NCBI GenBank assembly: GCA_001899525.1
Contig: MKVY01000027.1
Coordinates: 197,406-261,405 of the forward strand
Length of the DNA stretch: 64,000 bases
Source of the DNA: Rhizobiales bacterium 65-9
Lineage (GTDB): Bacteria > Pseudomonadota > Alphaproteobacteria > Rhizobiales > Beijerinckiaceae
Direction of reading: 5' to 3'
In this document: positions 57,728 to 64,000 of the stretch, piece after piece
Position numbering within the stretch: position 1 is the stretch's first letter
Layout of the letters: every line of letters starts with the position of its first letter
Translations under genes and position numbers: made by a program
Notes under the pieces: generated by a model
Databases searched by the model: none
Told to the model about the DNA's origin: nothing
The model's input: only the letters and a program-made list of their open reading frames with translations

Positions 57728-58008
57728 GCAGGCCTCCCGTCACCGACATCACGCCAGAAGTCGTCAATCAAGTTTTCCGGCGACGTGAAAGCATAAGGGA
57801 ATTCTTCGCCATTCGCATGCCGGTGATCGCCTTTCCCGGCTTCGTTATCATAGCGAAGAACGCACTCTCCGCCGATAATATAAGCCAACGCGTATTTGTA
57901 TTCATGACGCGAGCCCCTCACTGCGCGGGGAACCCGCCAAATCCTGATATCCACGAACGCGTCCTCGGCCAGGACATGGCGCTCGCGCAGCAGCAATTCA
58001 GCAGACAT
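57724..58008 (-). CDS. TumE family toxin (toxin-antitoxin system)
   Basis: A 94-residue protein of the TumE family. The core ELLLRERHVLAEDAFVDIRIWRVP, then RGSRHEYKYALAYI and VLRYDNEAGKGDHRH, are the family signature; GKGDHRH is the most conserved block and may hold the active site. The ATG at 58008 has no Shine-Dalgarno sequence; transcription probably begins at or next to that A, so the mRNA looks leaderless. A TTG at 58026 would extend the protein by 6 residues but lies upstream of the -10 box and would not be transcribed from this promoter. Its mode of action is not known to me. Confidence 0.85.
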   Translation of the reverse strand: MSAELLLRERHVLAEDAFVDIRIWRVPRAVRGSRHEYKYALAYIIGGECVLRYDNEAGKGDHRHANGEEFPYAFTSPENLIDDFWRDVGDGRPA

Positions 58009-58014
58009 TGTTGG

Positions 58015-58042
58015 ACTATACGACAACGCCGTATGTTGTCAA
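58015..58042 (-). promoter_or_regulatory. Near-consensus promoter of the tumE/tumA operon with overlapping inverted repeat
   Basis: On the minus strand the -35 box is a perfect TTGACA (58042-58037), the spacer is 16 bases and the -10 box is TATAGT (58020-58015). The inverted repeat GACAAC-N7-GTTGTC (58022-58040) fills the spacer and half of the -35, making it a likely operator for the antitoxin. The expected start site, 6-7 bases after the -10, falls on the toxin ATG. Confidence 0.75.
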
Positions 58043-58063
58043 TCTCTCCAACACCACCGCGCT

Positions 58064-58720
58064 TTACGCCGCTCCCGCGACGCCGGCGATGCGCGACGCC
58101 AGGATCACCGCCTGCGTGCGGGAATCGACGCCGAGCTTCTGCAGGATGGCTGAGACGTGGGCCTTCACCGTCGCCTCGGAGACCGTCAGCTCATAGGCGA
58201 TCTGCTTGTTGAGCAGCCCTTGCGACAGCATCATCAGCACGCGCATCTGCTGCGGCGTCAATGTCGTAAGCCTCTTCGCGAGATCGCCGCTTTCCTGATC
58301 CGCGGGCTGGGCGAGATCGATGTCGGGCGGCGTCCAGGCCCCCCCTCTCAGCACCTCGTCGATCGCCTCGGCCATCGTATCGATCGCCACCGTCTTGGGG
58401 ATGTAGCCCGACGCGCCGAAATCCAGCGAGCGACGGATCACGCCGGGATCGTTATTGCCCGACACGATCACCACGGGAAGGCTCGGATGCTGCGCCCGCA
58501 AATAGATGAGGCCGGAAAACCCCTCGACGCCAGGCATCGCAAGATCGAGCAGGAGGAGATCGACCTCGTCATGGCGAGCGACCTCTGCGACCGCATCCTC
58601 GAAGCTGCCGACCTCGATCGCCTCCGCAGACGTGAAGCGAGCCTCGATCGCCTGCCGCAGCGCCGCCCGCACCAGCGGATGGTCGTCCGCGATCACAATC
58701 CGAGTCATCTCGCCCGACAT
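58064..58720 (-). CDS. NarL/FixJ-type response regulator (LuxR C-terminal domain)
   Basis: A 218-residue two-component regulator. The receiver domain (~5-125) has the acidic pair D12-D13, phosphoacceptor D59 in LLLLDLAMPG, and the conserved lysine in YIPKTV. The LuxR/GerE-type helix-turn-helix is at ~150-210 (LTPQQMRVLMMLSQGLLNKQIAYELTVSEATVKAHVSAILQKLGV). ATG 58720 follows GGGGGAGAG by about 10 bases and is preferred to the internal ATG at 58708. No sensor kinase is adjacent, so it is an orphan in this window. Confidence 0.92.
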   Translation of the reverse strand: MSGEMTRIVIADDHPLVRAALRQAIEARFTSAEAIEVGSFEDAVAEVARHDEVDLLLLDLAMPGVEGFSGLIYLRAQHPSLPVVIVSGNNDPGVIRRSLDFGASGYIPKTVAIDTMAEAIDEVLRGGAWTPPDIDLAQPADQESGDLAKRLTTLTPQQMRVLMMLSQGLLNKQIAYELTVSEATVKAHVSAILQKLGVDSRTQAVILASRIAGVAGAA

Positions 58721-58815
58721 CGCTTCGGCGCTCTCCCCCGCTCGCTTTGCGGCGACGCTACCGCAAGGAAGCGCGGGGGGAAACATGCAAGCGCGAGTTC
58801 CGACACGCCGTAGCG

Positions 58816-60474
58816 TCAACCATTTCCCGCGCCGGCGAGATCGGACGCGGCCAGCATGCGCTCGAGCGTTTCGAGCCGATCGGCGTCGCGCGGACGCTTG
58901 TCCCAGCGTATGCGCGCGATCCGCGGAAACCGCATCGCCAGGCCCGATTTGTGCCGCGCGGACCGCTGCAGCCCCTCGAACGCGACCTCGAACACGAGCC
59001 CCTTGTCGGGCTCATGGGCGACCTCGCGCACCGGCCCGAAGCGGTTGATCGTCTCACGTCGCACGAAGCGGTCGATCTGGATCAGTTCCTCGTCGGTGAA
59101 GCCGAAATAGGCCTTGCCGACCGGCGTCAGTTCCTCGCCCTTGTCGCCGGCGCGCCAGACGCCGAAAGTGTAGTCCGAATAGTAGGAGGAGCGCTTGCCG
59201 TGGCCGCGCTGGGCGTACATCAGCACGGCGTCGACCGCGAAAGGATCGCGCTTCCATTTCCACCAATAGCCTTTCGGGCGGCCTGGCAGATAGGGGCTGT
59301 CCACGCGCTTGATCATGCAGCCTTCGACGGCGGCCGCATCGTCGCCAGCGCCGGCCGGAGCCGGATCGGAGCGCGCCGCGCGCAACTGCTCCCATGTTTC
59401 GAAGGCGATCAACGGCGACAGATCGAGCCGCGGCGAATCAAGGCGCGCGATGAAAGCCTCCAGCCGCGCGCGGCGCGTGTGAAACGGCAGCGCGCGCAAA
59501 TCTTCGCCGCCCTCCGCGAGCAGGTCATAGGCGCGGATATGAGCCGGGTAATCGAGCAGCATCTTCGGCGTCACGGTCTTGCGGTTGAGCCGCTGCTGGA
59601 GAATGTTGAAGCTCTGCACCCGCCCTTCGCGCATCACGATCAGTTCGCCGTCGAGCGCGCCGTCGAGCGCGCCGACGGATTCGACGAGATCAGGAAACGC
59701 CCCCGAGATCTCGTCGCCCGTGCGCGAATAAAGCCGGACGGTCTGGCGGCCCGACGCGGACGCGCCGCCGCTGACCTGCACGCGGATGCCGTCCCACTTC
59801 CATTCGGCGACGAAATCCTTCGCGTCGAGCTTGTCAAAATCGGCGTCCTCGATCGCGTGCGCGAGCATGGGCGGCCGGAACGGCGCCGGATCGCGCGATT
59901 CCGGCCGCGGCCCGCGCTTCTCGATCCAGGCGAAGAGATCGGCGTAGGGCGGCTGCAAGGCGTGCCAGACATGCTCCACCTCGTCGGGCGCAACCTCGCC
60001 GACCTGGGCCAGCGCCGTCTTCGCGAGGCGGGCCGAGACGCCGATGCGCAGCGCGCCGGTCACCAGCTTGAGCAGCGCCCAGCGCCCGGTTTCGTCGAGC
60101 GCGTCGAGCATGCGCGCGAGCAAGGCCGGCGCGTCCGACTTCGAGGCGTTGGCGAAGGACTCGACGACGAAGGCGAGGGTCGGCGTCTCCGCGATCGCCG
60201 CGTCGCGGCGCCACAGCAGCGCGACCGTTTCGGACAGGTCGCCGACATAGTCGTAGGACAGGCCGAACAGAACCGGATCGACGCGCTCGAGAATGAGTTG
60301 GCGGATCAAAGCGGGCTTCAGATGCGGAAAGCTCAGCGCATCCGTCATGGCGGCGAGCGCATAGCCGCGATCGGGATCGGGCGCGCGGACGAAATAATCC
60401 CTCAGCAGCGCGAGCTTGGCGTTGCGGCGCGGCTCGTAGGCCAGCCGGTCGAGCAGATCGGCGAAGGGCTTCAC
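58816..60474 (-). CDS. ATP-dependent DNA ligase (damage-response ligase)
   Basis: A 552-residue ATP-dependent ligase with an N-terminal helical DNA-binding domain (~1-200). The adenylation domain has the nucleophile K226 in EWKWDGIR (KxDG), GELIVMREGRVQSFN, VEGCMIKRVDS and WWKWKRDP, and a C-terminal OB-fold follows. It belongs to the bacterial group that sits beside a beta-lactamase-fold exonuclease and often a helicase and a phosphoesterase. It starts with GTG at 60474, overlapping the exonuclease stop by 4 bases, so the two are coupled. It is likely to act in DNA-crosslink or double-strand break repair; not the replicative NAD+ ligase. Confidence 0.93.
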   Translation of the reverse strand: MKPFADLLDRLAYEPRRNAKLALLRDYFVRAPDPDRGYALAAMTDALSFPHLKPALIRQLILERVDPVLFGLSYDYVGDLSETVALLWRRDAAIAETPTLAFVVESFANASKSDAPALLARMLDALDETGRWALLKLVTGALRIGVSARLAKTALAQVGEVAPDEVEHVWHALQPPYADLFAWIEKRGPRPESRDPAPFRPPMLAHAIEDADFDKLDAKDFVAEWKWDGIRVQVSGGASASGRQTVRLYSRTGDEISGAFPDLVESVGALDGALDGELIVMREGRVQSFNILQQRLNRKTVTPKMLLDYPAHIRAYDLLAEGGEDLRALPFHTRRARLEAFIARLDSPRLDLSPLIAFETWEQLRAARSDPAPAGAGDDAAAVEGCMIKRVDSPYLPGRPKGYWWKWKRDPFAVDAVLMYAQRGHGKRSSYYSDYTFGVWRAGDKGEELTPVGKAYFGFTDEELIQIDRFVRRETINRFGPVREVAHEPDKGLVFEVAFEGLQRSARHKSGLAMRFPRIARIRWDKRPRDADRLETLERMLAASDLAGAGNG

Positions 60475-61529
60475 CGGGGCTGCTCCGCGCCCGGCGTCCG
60501 CTCCTCCGGCGCCGCGTCGGGCTCGGCCTCGCCCTCGTCGCCATAGCCGACCAGCCTCAGGGGGCGCGCCGCGATCCCCTGGGCGGCGCACCAGTGGCAG
60601 ATCGCGTCCTCCTGGCCGTGCGTGACCCAGACCTCCGCCGCAGCAACCTCGCGAATCGTCGCGCAGAGATCATCCCAGTCGACATGGTCGGAGACGATCA
60701 GCGGCAGCTCCACGCCGCGCTGGCGCGCCCGCGCGCGCACGCGCATCCAGCCCGAGGCGAAGGCCGTGACCGGATCGGCGAAGCGGCGCGACCAGAGGTC
60801 CTGAATGGCGCCCGGCGGACACAACACGATCTCGCCGCGCAGATCCTTTTTCGCCTGCGACGAGACGAGACGGATCTCGCCGAGATCGACGCCATGCGCC
60901 GCGTAGAAAGCCATGAGCCTGTCGAGCGCGCCGTGAATGTAGATCGGCCGGTCGTAACCGGCGGCGCGCAGCAGCGCCGCCATGCGCTGCGCCTTGCCGA
61001 GCGCGTAAGCGCCGACGACATGGGTGCGGTCCGGAAACAGACTGACCGAGGACAAAAGCTTGGCGATCTCGCCCTCCATCGGCGGATGCCGGAAGACAGG
61101 CAGGCCGAAGGTGGCTTCGGTGATGAAGACGTCGCAGGCGAGCGGCTCGAACGGCGCGCAGGTCGGATCGCGCGCGCGCTTGTAGTCGCCCGACACGACG
61201 ATGCGGGTCCCTTCGCTCTCGACCGCGATCTGCGCCGAGCCGAGCACATGCCCCGCCGGCGCGAACAGGAAGCTGACGCCGTTGACGATGACCGGCTCGC
61301 CGAAGCGGGCGACTTCGGCGCGGCGCGTGAAATCGGGACCATAGCGCACGGCCATGATCCCGAGCGTCTCCTCCGTCGCCAGCACCGCGCCGTGGCCGGC
61401 GCGCGCATGATCGGAATGGCCATGCGTGATCAGCGCCCGGGCGACAGGGCGCACCGGATCGATCCAGACGTCGGCGGGCGGGCAGTAAAGACCTTGCGGC
61501 GCGGGGGTCAGGAGATCGCTTGCGCGCAT
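60471..61529 (-). CDS. Ligase-associated DNA exonuclease (metallo-beta-lactamase fold)
   Basis: A 352-residue nuclease of the MBL/beta-CASP (SNM1/CPSF-like) class. The zinc-binding motif THGHSDH at 35-41 is followed by PAGHVLGSAQI, VSGDYK and SDHVDWDDL, which supply the remaining ligands. It trims DNA ends before the coupled ligase seals them. The C-terminal ~25 residues are acidic and Pro-rich. It is divergent from the methyltransferase gene with 55 bases between. The helicase and phosphoesterase genes that often accompany this pair are absent here. Confidence 0.92.
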   Translation of the reverse strand: MRASDLLTPAPQGLYCPPADVWIDPVRPVARALITHGHSDHARAGHGAVLATEETLGIMAVRYGPDFTRRAEVARFGEPVIVNGVSFLFAPAGHVLGSAQIAVESEGTRIVVSGDYKRARDPTCAPFEPLACDVFITEATFGLPVFRHPPMEGEIAKLLSSVSLFPDRTHVVGAYALGKAQRMAALLRAAGYDRPIYIHGALDRLMAFYAAHGVDLGEIRLVSSQAKKDLRGEIVLCPPGAIQDLWSRRFADPVTAFASGWMRVRARARQRGVELPLIVSDHVDWDDLCATIREVAAAEVWVTHGQEDAICHWCAAQGIAARPLRLVGYGDEGEAEPDAAPEERTPGAEQPR

Positions 61530-61584
61530 TCACTCACAATCGCTAAAAACCCGCCGCACACAACCGAATAGACCGACAGCCGGT

Positions 61585-62505
61585 ATGTTCCAGTCCTCAG
61601 GCGATCTGATCGCCGACCGCCGGTATGACTACGCGAAAGCGGCGGCCGCCGAAGGCGATCACGGCGCGGCGCGCGACCTGCTCGCGCAGACGCTGGAGCT
61701 TGCGCCGAGTTGGCCGGCGGCCTGGTTCGCGCTGGGCGAGGCGCTGCTGGCGCTCGGGGACGAAGCCGGCGCCCGCGACGCCTATGCGCGCTGCCGCGCC
61801 CTCGACCCCGCCGACGAGCATGGAGCTTGCGTCGCGCTGGAAGCGCTCGACGGGCGGCCGGGCGCCGCCGCGATGAGTCCGGCCTATGTGCGCAATCTTT
61901 TCGACCAGTACGCCGAGCGCTTCGACAATCACCTGACGCGGCATCTCGCCTATCGCGGCCCGGAGGTTCTGCTCGCCGCGATCACGCGCGCCTGCGCGAT
62001 CGAAGGGCTGCGGACGCCGTTTGTCCGCGCGCTCGATCTCGGCTGCGGCACGGGGCTTTTCGGAGAGGCGCTGGGCGACATGGCGACGGCCATAGACGGC
62101 GTCGACCTGTCGCCGCGCATGCTGCGCAAGGCGAAGAAGCGCGGCTGCTACGACAGGCTTTCGGACGAGGACATGCTGGCGTTCCTCGCCAGGGCCGAGC
62201 CGGGGCGGTACGACCTCGTCGCCGCCGCCGACGTTTTCGTTTATGTCGGCGACCTCGCGCCCGTCTTCGCCGCCGCGGCGCGCGCGCTGACGCCGCGCGG
62301 CCTGTTCGCATTCAGCATTCAACGGTGCGAGAACGCCGACTATGCGCTTGGTCCCGAGCGGCGCTTCTCGCACAGCATCGGCTATGTGGAGACGGCGCTG
62401 CGCGACGCCGGCTTTGCGCCGCCGCGGATCGAGCTTGCGTCGACGCGCAACGAGAGCAAGGCGCCCGTCCCCGGCGCGATCGCGACCGCCCTGCGTCAAC
62501 GGTGA
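61585..62505 (+). CDS. SAM-dependent methyltransferase with N-terminal tetratricopeptide segment
   Basis: A 306-residue protein. Residues ~10-85 form two TPR-like helical hairpins (AAAEGDHGAARDLLAQTLELAPSWPAAWFALGEALLALGDEAGARDAYARCRALDP). The methyltransferase domain (~135-285) has LDLGCGTGLFGEAL (SAM-binding motif I), GVDLSPRML (motif II) and the LDxxxAADVFVYVGDL region. An AxRFDNHL stretch sits between the domains. Similar TPR-methyltransferase fusions are annotated as putative methyltransferases without a substrate. No clear ribosome binding site precedes the ATG. The catalytic substrate is not predictable. Confidence 0.85.
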   Translation: MFQSSGDLIADRRYDYAKAAAAEGDHGAARDLLAQTLELAPSWPAAWFALGEALLALGDEAGARDAYARCRALDPADEHGACVALEALDGRPGAAAMSPAYVRNLFDQYAERFDNHLTRHLAYRGPEVLLAAITRACAIEGLRTPFVRALDLGCGTGLFGEALGDMATAIDGVDLSPRMLRKAKKRGCYDRLSDEDMLAFLARAEPGRYDLVAAADVFVYVGDLAPVFAAAARALTPRGLFAFSIQRCENADYALGPERRFSHSIGYVETALRDAGFAPPRIELASTRNESKAPVPGAIATALRQR

Positions 62506-62524
62506 CGCCCGGCCCTGCGTCCGC

Positions 62525-62549
62525 CATGCTGGCCTCGCAGGCCGGCATG
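62525..62549 (+). terminator. Stem-loop after the methyltransferase gene
   Basis: CATGCTGGCCT (62525-62535) pairs with AGGCCGGCATG (62539-62549) with one wobble pair, loop CGC. There is no T run, so it may be a stabilising 3' hairpin rather than a terminator. Confidence 0.45.
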
Positions 62550-62596
62550 AGCTAAACCGTCGCCGCCACGGAACGGGGCTGAAACCGGAGGCGGAG

Positions 62597-62968
62597 ATGA
62601 GCGCCAGCGCCAGCGTGCGAGCCTTGCTTGAAGCGAAGGCCGCCGCGCTCGTCACGAAATCCGCCGATATTCTCGAGCAGATGATCGACCCGAATTTTCT
62701 TTACGTGAACTCCCTCGGCAACAAATTCGGAAAGGAAGAATTCATCGCCGTGTTCTGCCGCTCGGGCGCGATTACCTTCCTCAACCAGCGGCTCAGCAAT
62801 ATCGAGGTGATCGATTATGACGCTTTCGCCATCGCCTCGCTGACGATCGAGGATCACATCATCGAGCGGGGCGAATTGTCGGCGGGGCACTATCGTTCGC
62901 TCTGCGTGTTCAGGAACGTCAACGGCCGCTGGCGCTGGGCGGCCGGGCAGACATCCTCCGTGCTGTGA
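62597..62968 (+). CDS. NTF2-like / SnoaL-like family protein
   Basis: A 123-residue protein with the NTF2-like (cone) fold pattern: an N-terminal helix (SASVRALLEAKAAALVTK), then IDPNFLYVNSLGNKFGKEEFIAVF, IEVIDYDAFAIASLTIEDHI and a C-terminal strand VNGRWRWAAGQTS. Members include isomerases, dehydratases and DUF4440 proteins of unknown role. GGAGGCGGAG precedes the ATG at 62597. The gene is followed 6 bases later by the stop of the convergent SMP-30 gene. Confidence 0.82.
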   Translation: MSASASVRALLEAKAAALVTKSADILEQMIDPNFLYVNSLGNKFGKEEFIAVFCRSGAITFLNQRLSNIEVIDYDAFAIASLTIEDHIIERGELSAGHYRSLCVFRNVNGRWRWAAGQTSSVL

Positions 62969-62974
62969 TCCCGC

Positions 62975-63907
62975 TCAGCCCGCCGCGACGCCATTGATCG
63001 CGAGGTAGGCGGAATAGAGCGACGTGGTGCCGCAGATGAAGAGCCGGTTTTTCTTCGCGCCGCCGAACGTCACATTCGCGACGATCTCGGGAATCCTGAT
63101 CTTTCCGATCAGCGAGCCGTCCGGCAGATAGCAATGCACGCCGTCTCGCGCGCTCGTCCACAGGCGCCCGTCGGCGTCGAAACGGAAGCCGTCGAAAACG
63201 CCATCAGTGCATTCCGCGAACAGCGCGCTCTCGCCGAGCTTCTTCCCGTTCGACGAGACGATCAGCCGGCGAATATGCCTGGGGCCGTCCAGCCGATGCG
63301 AGACGCCGGTGTCGGCGATGTAGAGAAAGCTTTCGTCGGGCGAGAAAGCGAGGCCGTTCGGGCGCTCGAAATCGTCGGCGACCACATCAACCGCGCCCGA
63401 CGACGGATCGATGCGATAAACCTGGCATTTTCCGATCTCGCTGTCGGCCCGCTCGCCCTCATAATCCATGCGGATGCCGTAATCGGGATCGGTGAACCAG
63501 ATCGATCCGTCCGATTTCACGACGAGGTCGTTCGGCGAGTTGAAGCGCTTTCCCTTCCAGCGGTCGGCGAGCACGGTGATCGAGCCGTCATGCTCGGTCC
63601 GGGTGACGCGGCGGGCGAGATGCTCGCAGGTGACGAGCCGCCCCTGCCGATCCACGGTGTTGCCGTTGGAGTTGTTCGACGGGTTGCGGAACACCGACAC
63701 CGATCCGTCGCACTCGTCATAGCGCAGCATGCGGTTGTTCGGGATGTCCGACCAGACGAGGTAGCGTCCGGCCGCGAACCAGGCCGGCCCCTCGCTCCAG
63801 CGCGCGCCGGTCCACAGCCGTTCGACCCGCGCATGGCCGATGACGCAGGACCTGAAGCGCGGATCGAGATGCTCGAAGCCCGCGCCCTCCGGCTCGCCGT
63901 AGTACAT
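62975..63907 (-). CDS. SMP-30/gluconolactonase/LRE family protein
   Basis: A 310-residue beta-propeller lactonase. Metal-binding and signature segments are EGPAWFAAGRYLVWSDIPNNRML (Glu ligand), SNGNTVDRQGRLVTCEH, FNSPNDLVVKSDGSIWFTDP (Asn and Asp ligands) and PNGLAFSPDESFLYIADTG. It hydrolyses sugar lactones such as gluconolactone, in the cytoplasm since no signal peptide is seen. The ATG at 63907 is preferred; upstream in-frame codons lack homology. The last codons of another minus-strand gene lie just upstream. Confidence 0.9.
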   Translation of the reverse strand: MYYGEPEGAGFEHLDPRFRSCVIGHARVERLWTGARWSEGPAWFAAGRYLVWSDIPNNRMLRYDECDGSVSVFRNPSNNSNGNTVDRQGRLVTCEHLARRVTRTEHDGSITVLADRWKGKRFNSPNDLVVKSDGSIWFTDPDYGIRMDYEGERADSEIGKCQVYRIDPSSGAVDVVADDFERPNGLAFSPDESFLYIADTGVSHRLDGPRHIRRLIVSSNGKKLGESALFAECTDGVFDGFRFDADGRLWTSARDGVHCYLPDGSLIGKIRIPEIVANVTFGGAKKNRLFICGTTSLYSAYLAINGVAAG

Positions 63908-63941
63908 GATGTTTCCCCACCCTTTTTCAGAACAGCCGCAA

Positions 63942-64000
63942 TCAGCCCGCGCAGATCGCCTCCGTCGCGACGGCGACACCATCGTCGTTCGGCCGCAAGA
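63942..64000 (-). CDS. C-terminal end of a truncated gene (right edge of window)
   Basis: A minus-strand frame enters at the right edge and ends at TGA (63942-63944). Its last 18 residues read LRPNDDGVAVATEAICAG, a compositionally normal C-terminus. The stop lies 35 bases before the start of the SMP-30 gene, as in an operon. Too little is visible to name a family. Confidence 0.4.
   Translation of the reverse strand, partial: LRPNDDGVAVATEAICAG

Overview
The window is chromosomal DNA from a high-GC alphaproteobacterium, most likely of the order Hyphomicrobiales (Rhizobiales). The pointers are a class I lysyl-tRNA synthetase, a Rhizobium etli ReAV-type asparaginase, split methylmalonyl-CoA mutase genes, a malic enzyme fused to phosphotransacetylase, and two short palindromic intergenic repeats of a kind I recall from this order. 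The genus cannot be named from the sequence. Gene density is high, no gene-free stretch exceeds 300 bases, and I see no tRNA, rRNA, insertion sequence, prophage or CRISPR array.

Positions 1-15 kb: a two-helix membrane protein with a long acidic, proline-rich tail runs off the left edge. It is followed by Fe-type superoxide dismutase, the divergent vitamin B6 genes pdxA and pdxJ, and an envelope block (a YdjC-type deacetylase divergent from a polyprenyl-phosphate glycosyltransferase coupled to murJ). Next come a branched-chain aminotransferase, an L-2-haloacid dehalogenase, an M20 peptidase, a cyclic-nucleotide-sensor patatin lipase, a HerA-like ATPase and small proteins.

Positions 15-26 kb: a methylmalonyl-CoA module. 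mutA and mutB are separated by two small two-helix membrane proteins that look like tandem paralogues, and the mutase chaperone GTPase meaB lies 3.5 kb downstream. Between mutB and meaB are a histone-deacetylase-type amidohydrolase, a DUF3750 protein and a divergent DUF900 lipoprotein hydrolase.

Positions 26-38 kb: nitrogen and peptide metabolism. Pyroglutamyl peptidase, asparaginase and ArgE are followed by a five-gene peptide-type ABC importer operon. Its substrate-binding gene is interrupted by an in-frame TAG, while the two permeases and two ATPases are intact. Hydroxypyruvate isomerase, pyruvate kinase and a DMT-family exporter follow.

Positions 38-49 kb: periplasm. PbpC and a 1743-residue alpha-2-macroglobulin with an intact thioester motif form a two-gene unit. 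It is divergent from a secreted peptidoglycan-binding protein with a degenerate protease-like region, followed by class I LysRS.

Positions 49-64 kb: the malic enzyme fusion, a LexA/CI-like self-cleaving regulator with a promoter overlapping an inverted repeat, pyrD, a MATE transporter, the GDP-mannose enzyme ManC, a TumE/TumA-type toxin-antitoxin pair with a near-consensus and probably leaderless promoter, a LuxR-type response regulator, and a DNA ligase/exonuclease repair pair. Small enzymes fill the right end, where the last few codons of a truncated gene are visible.
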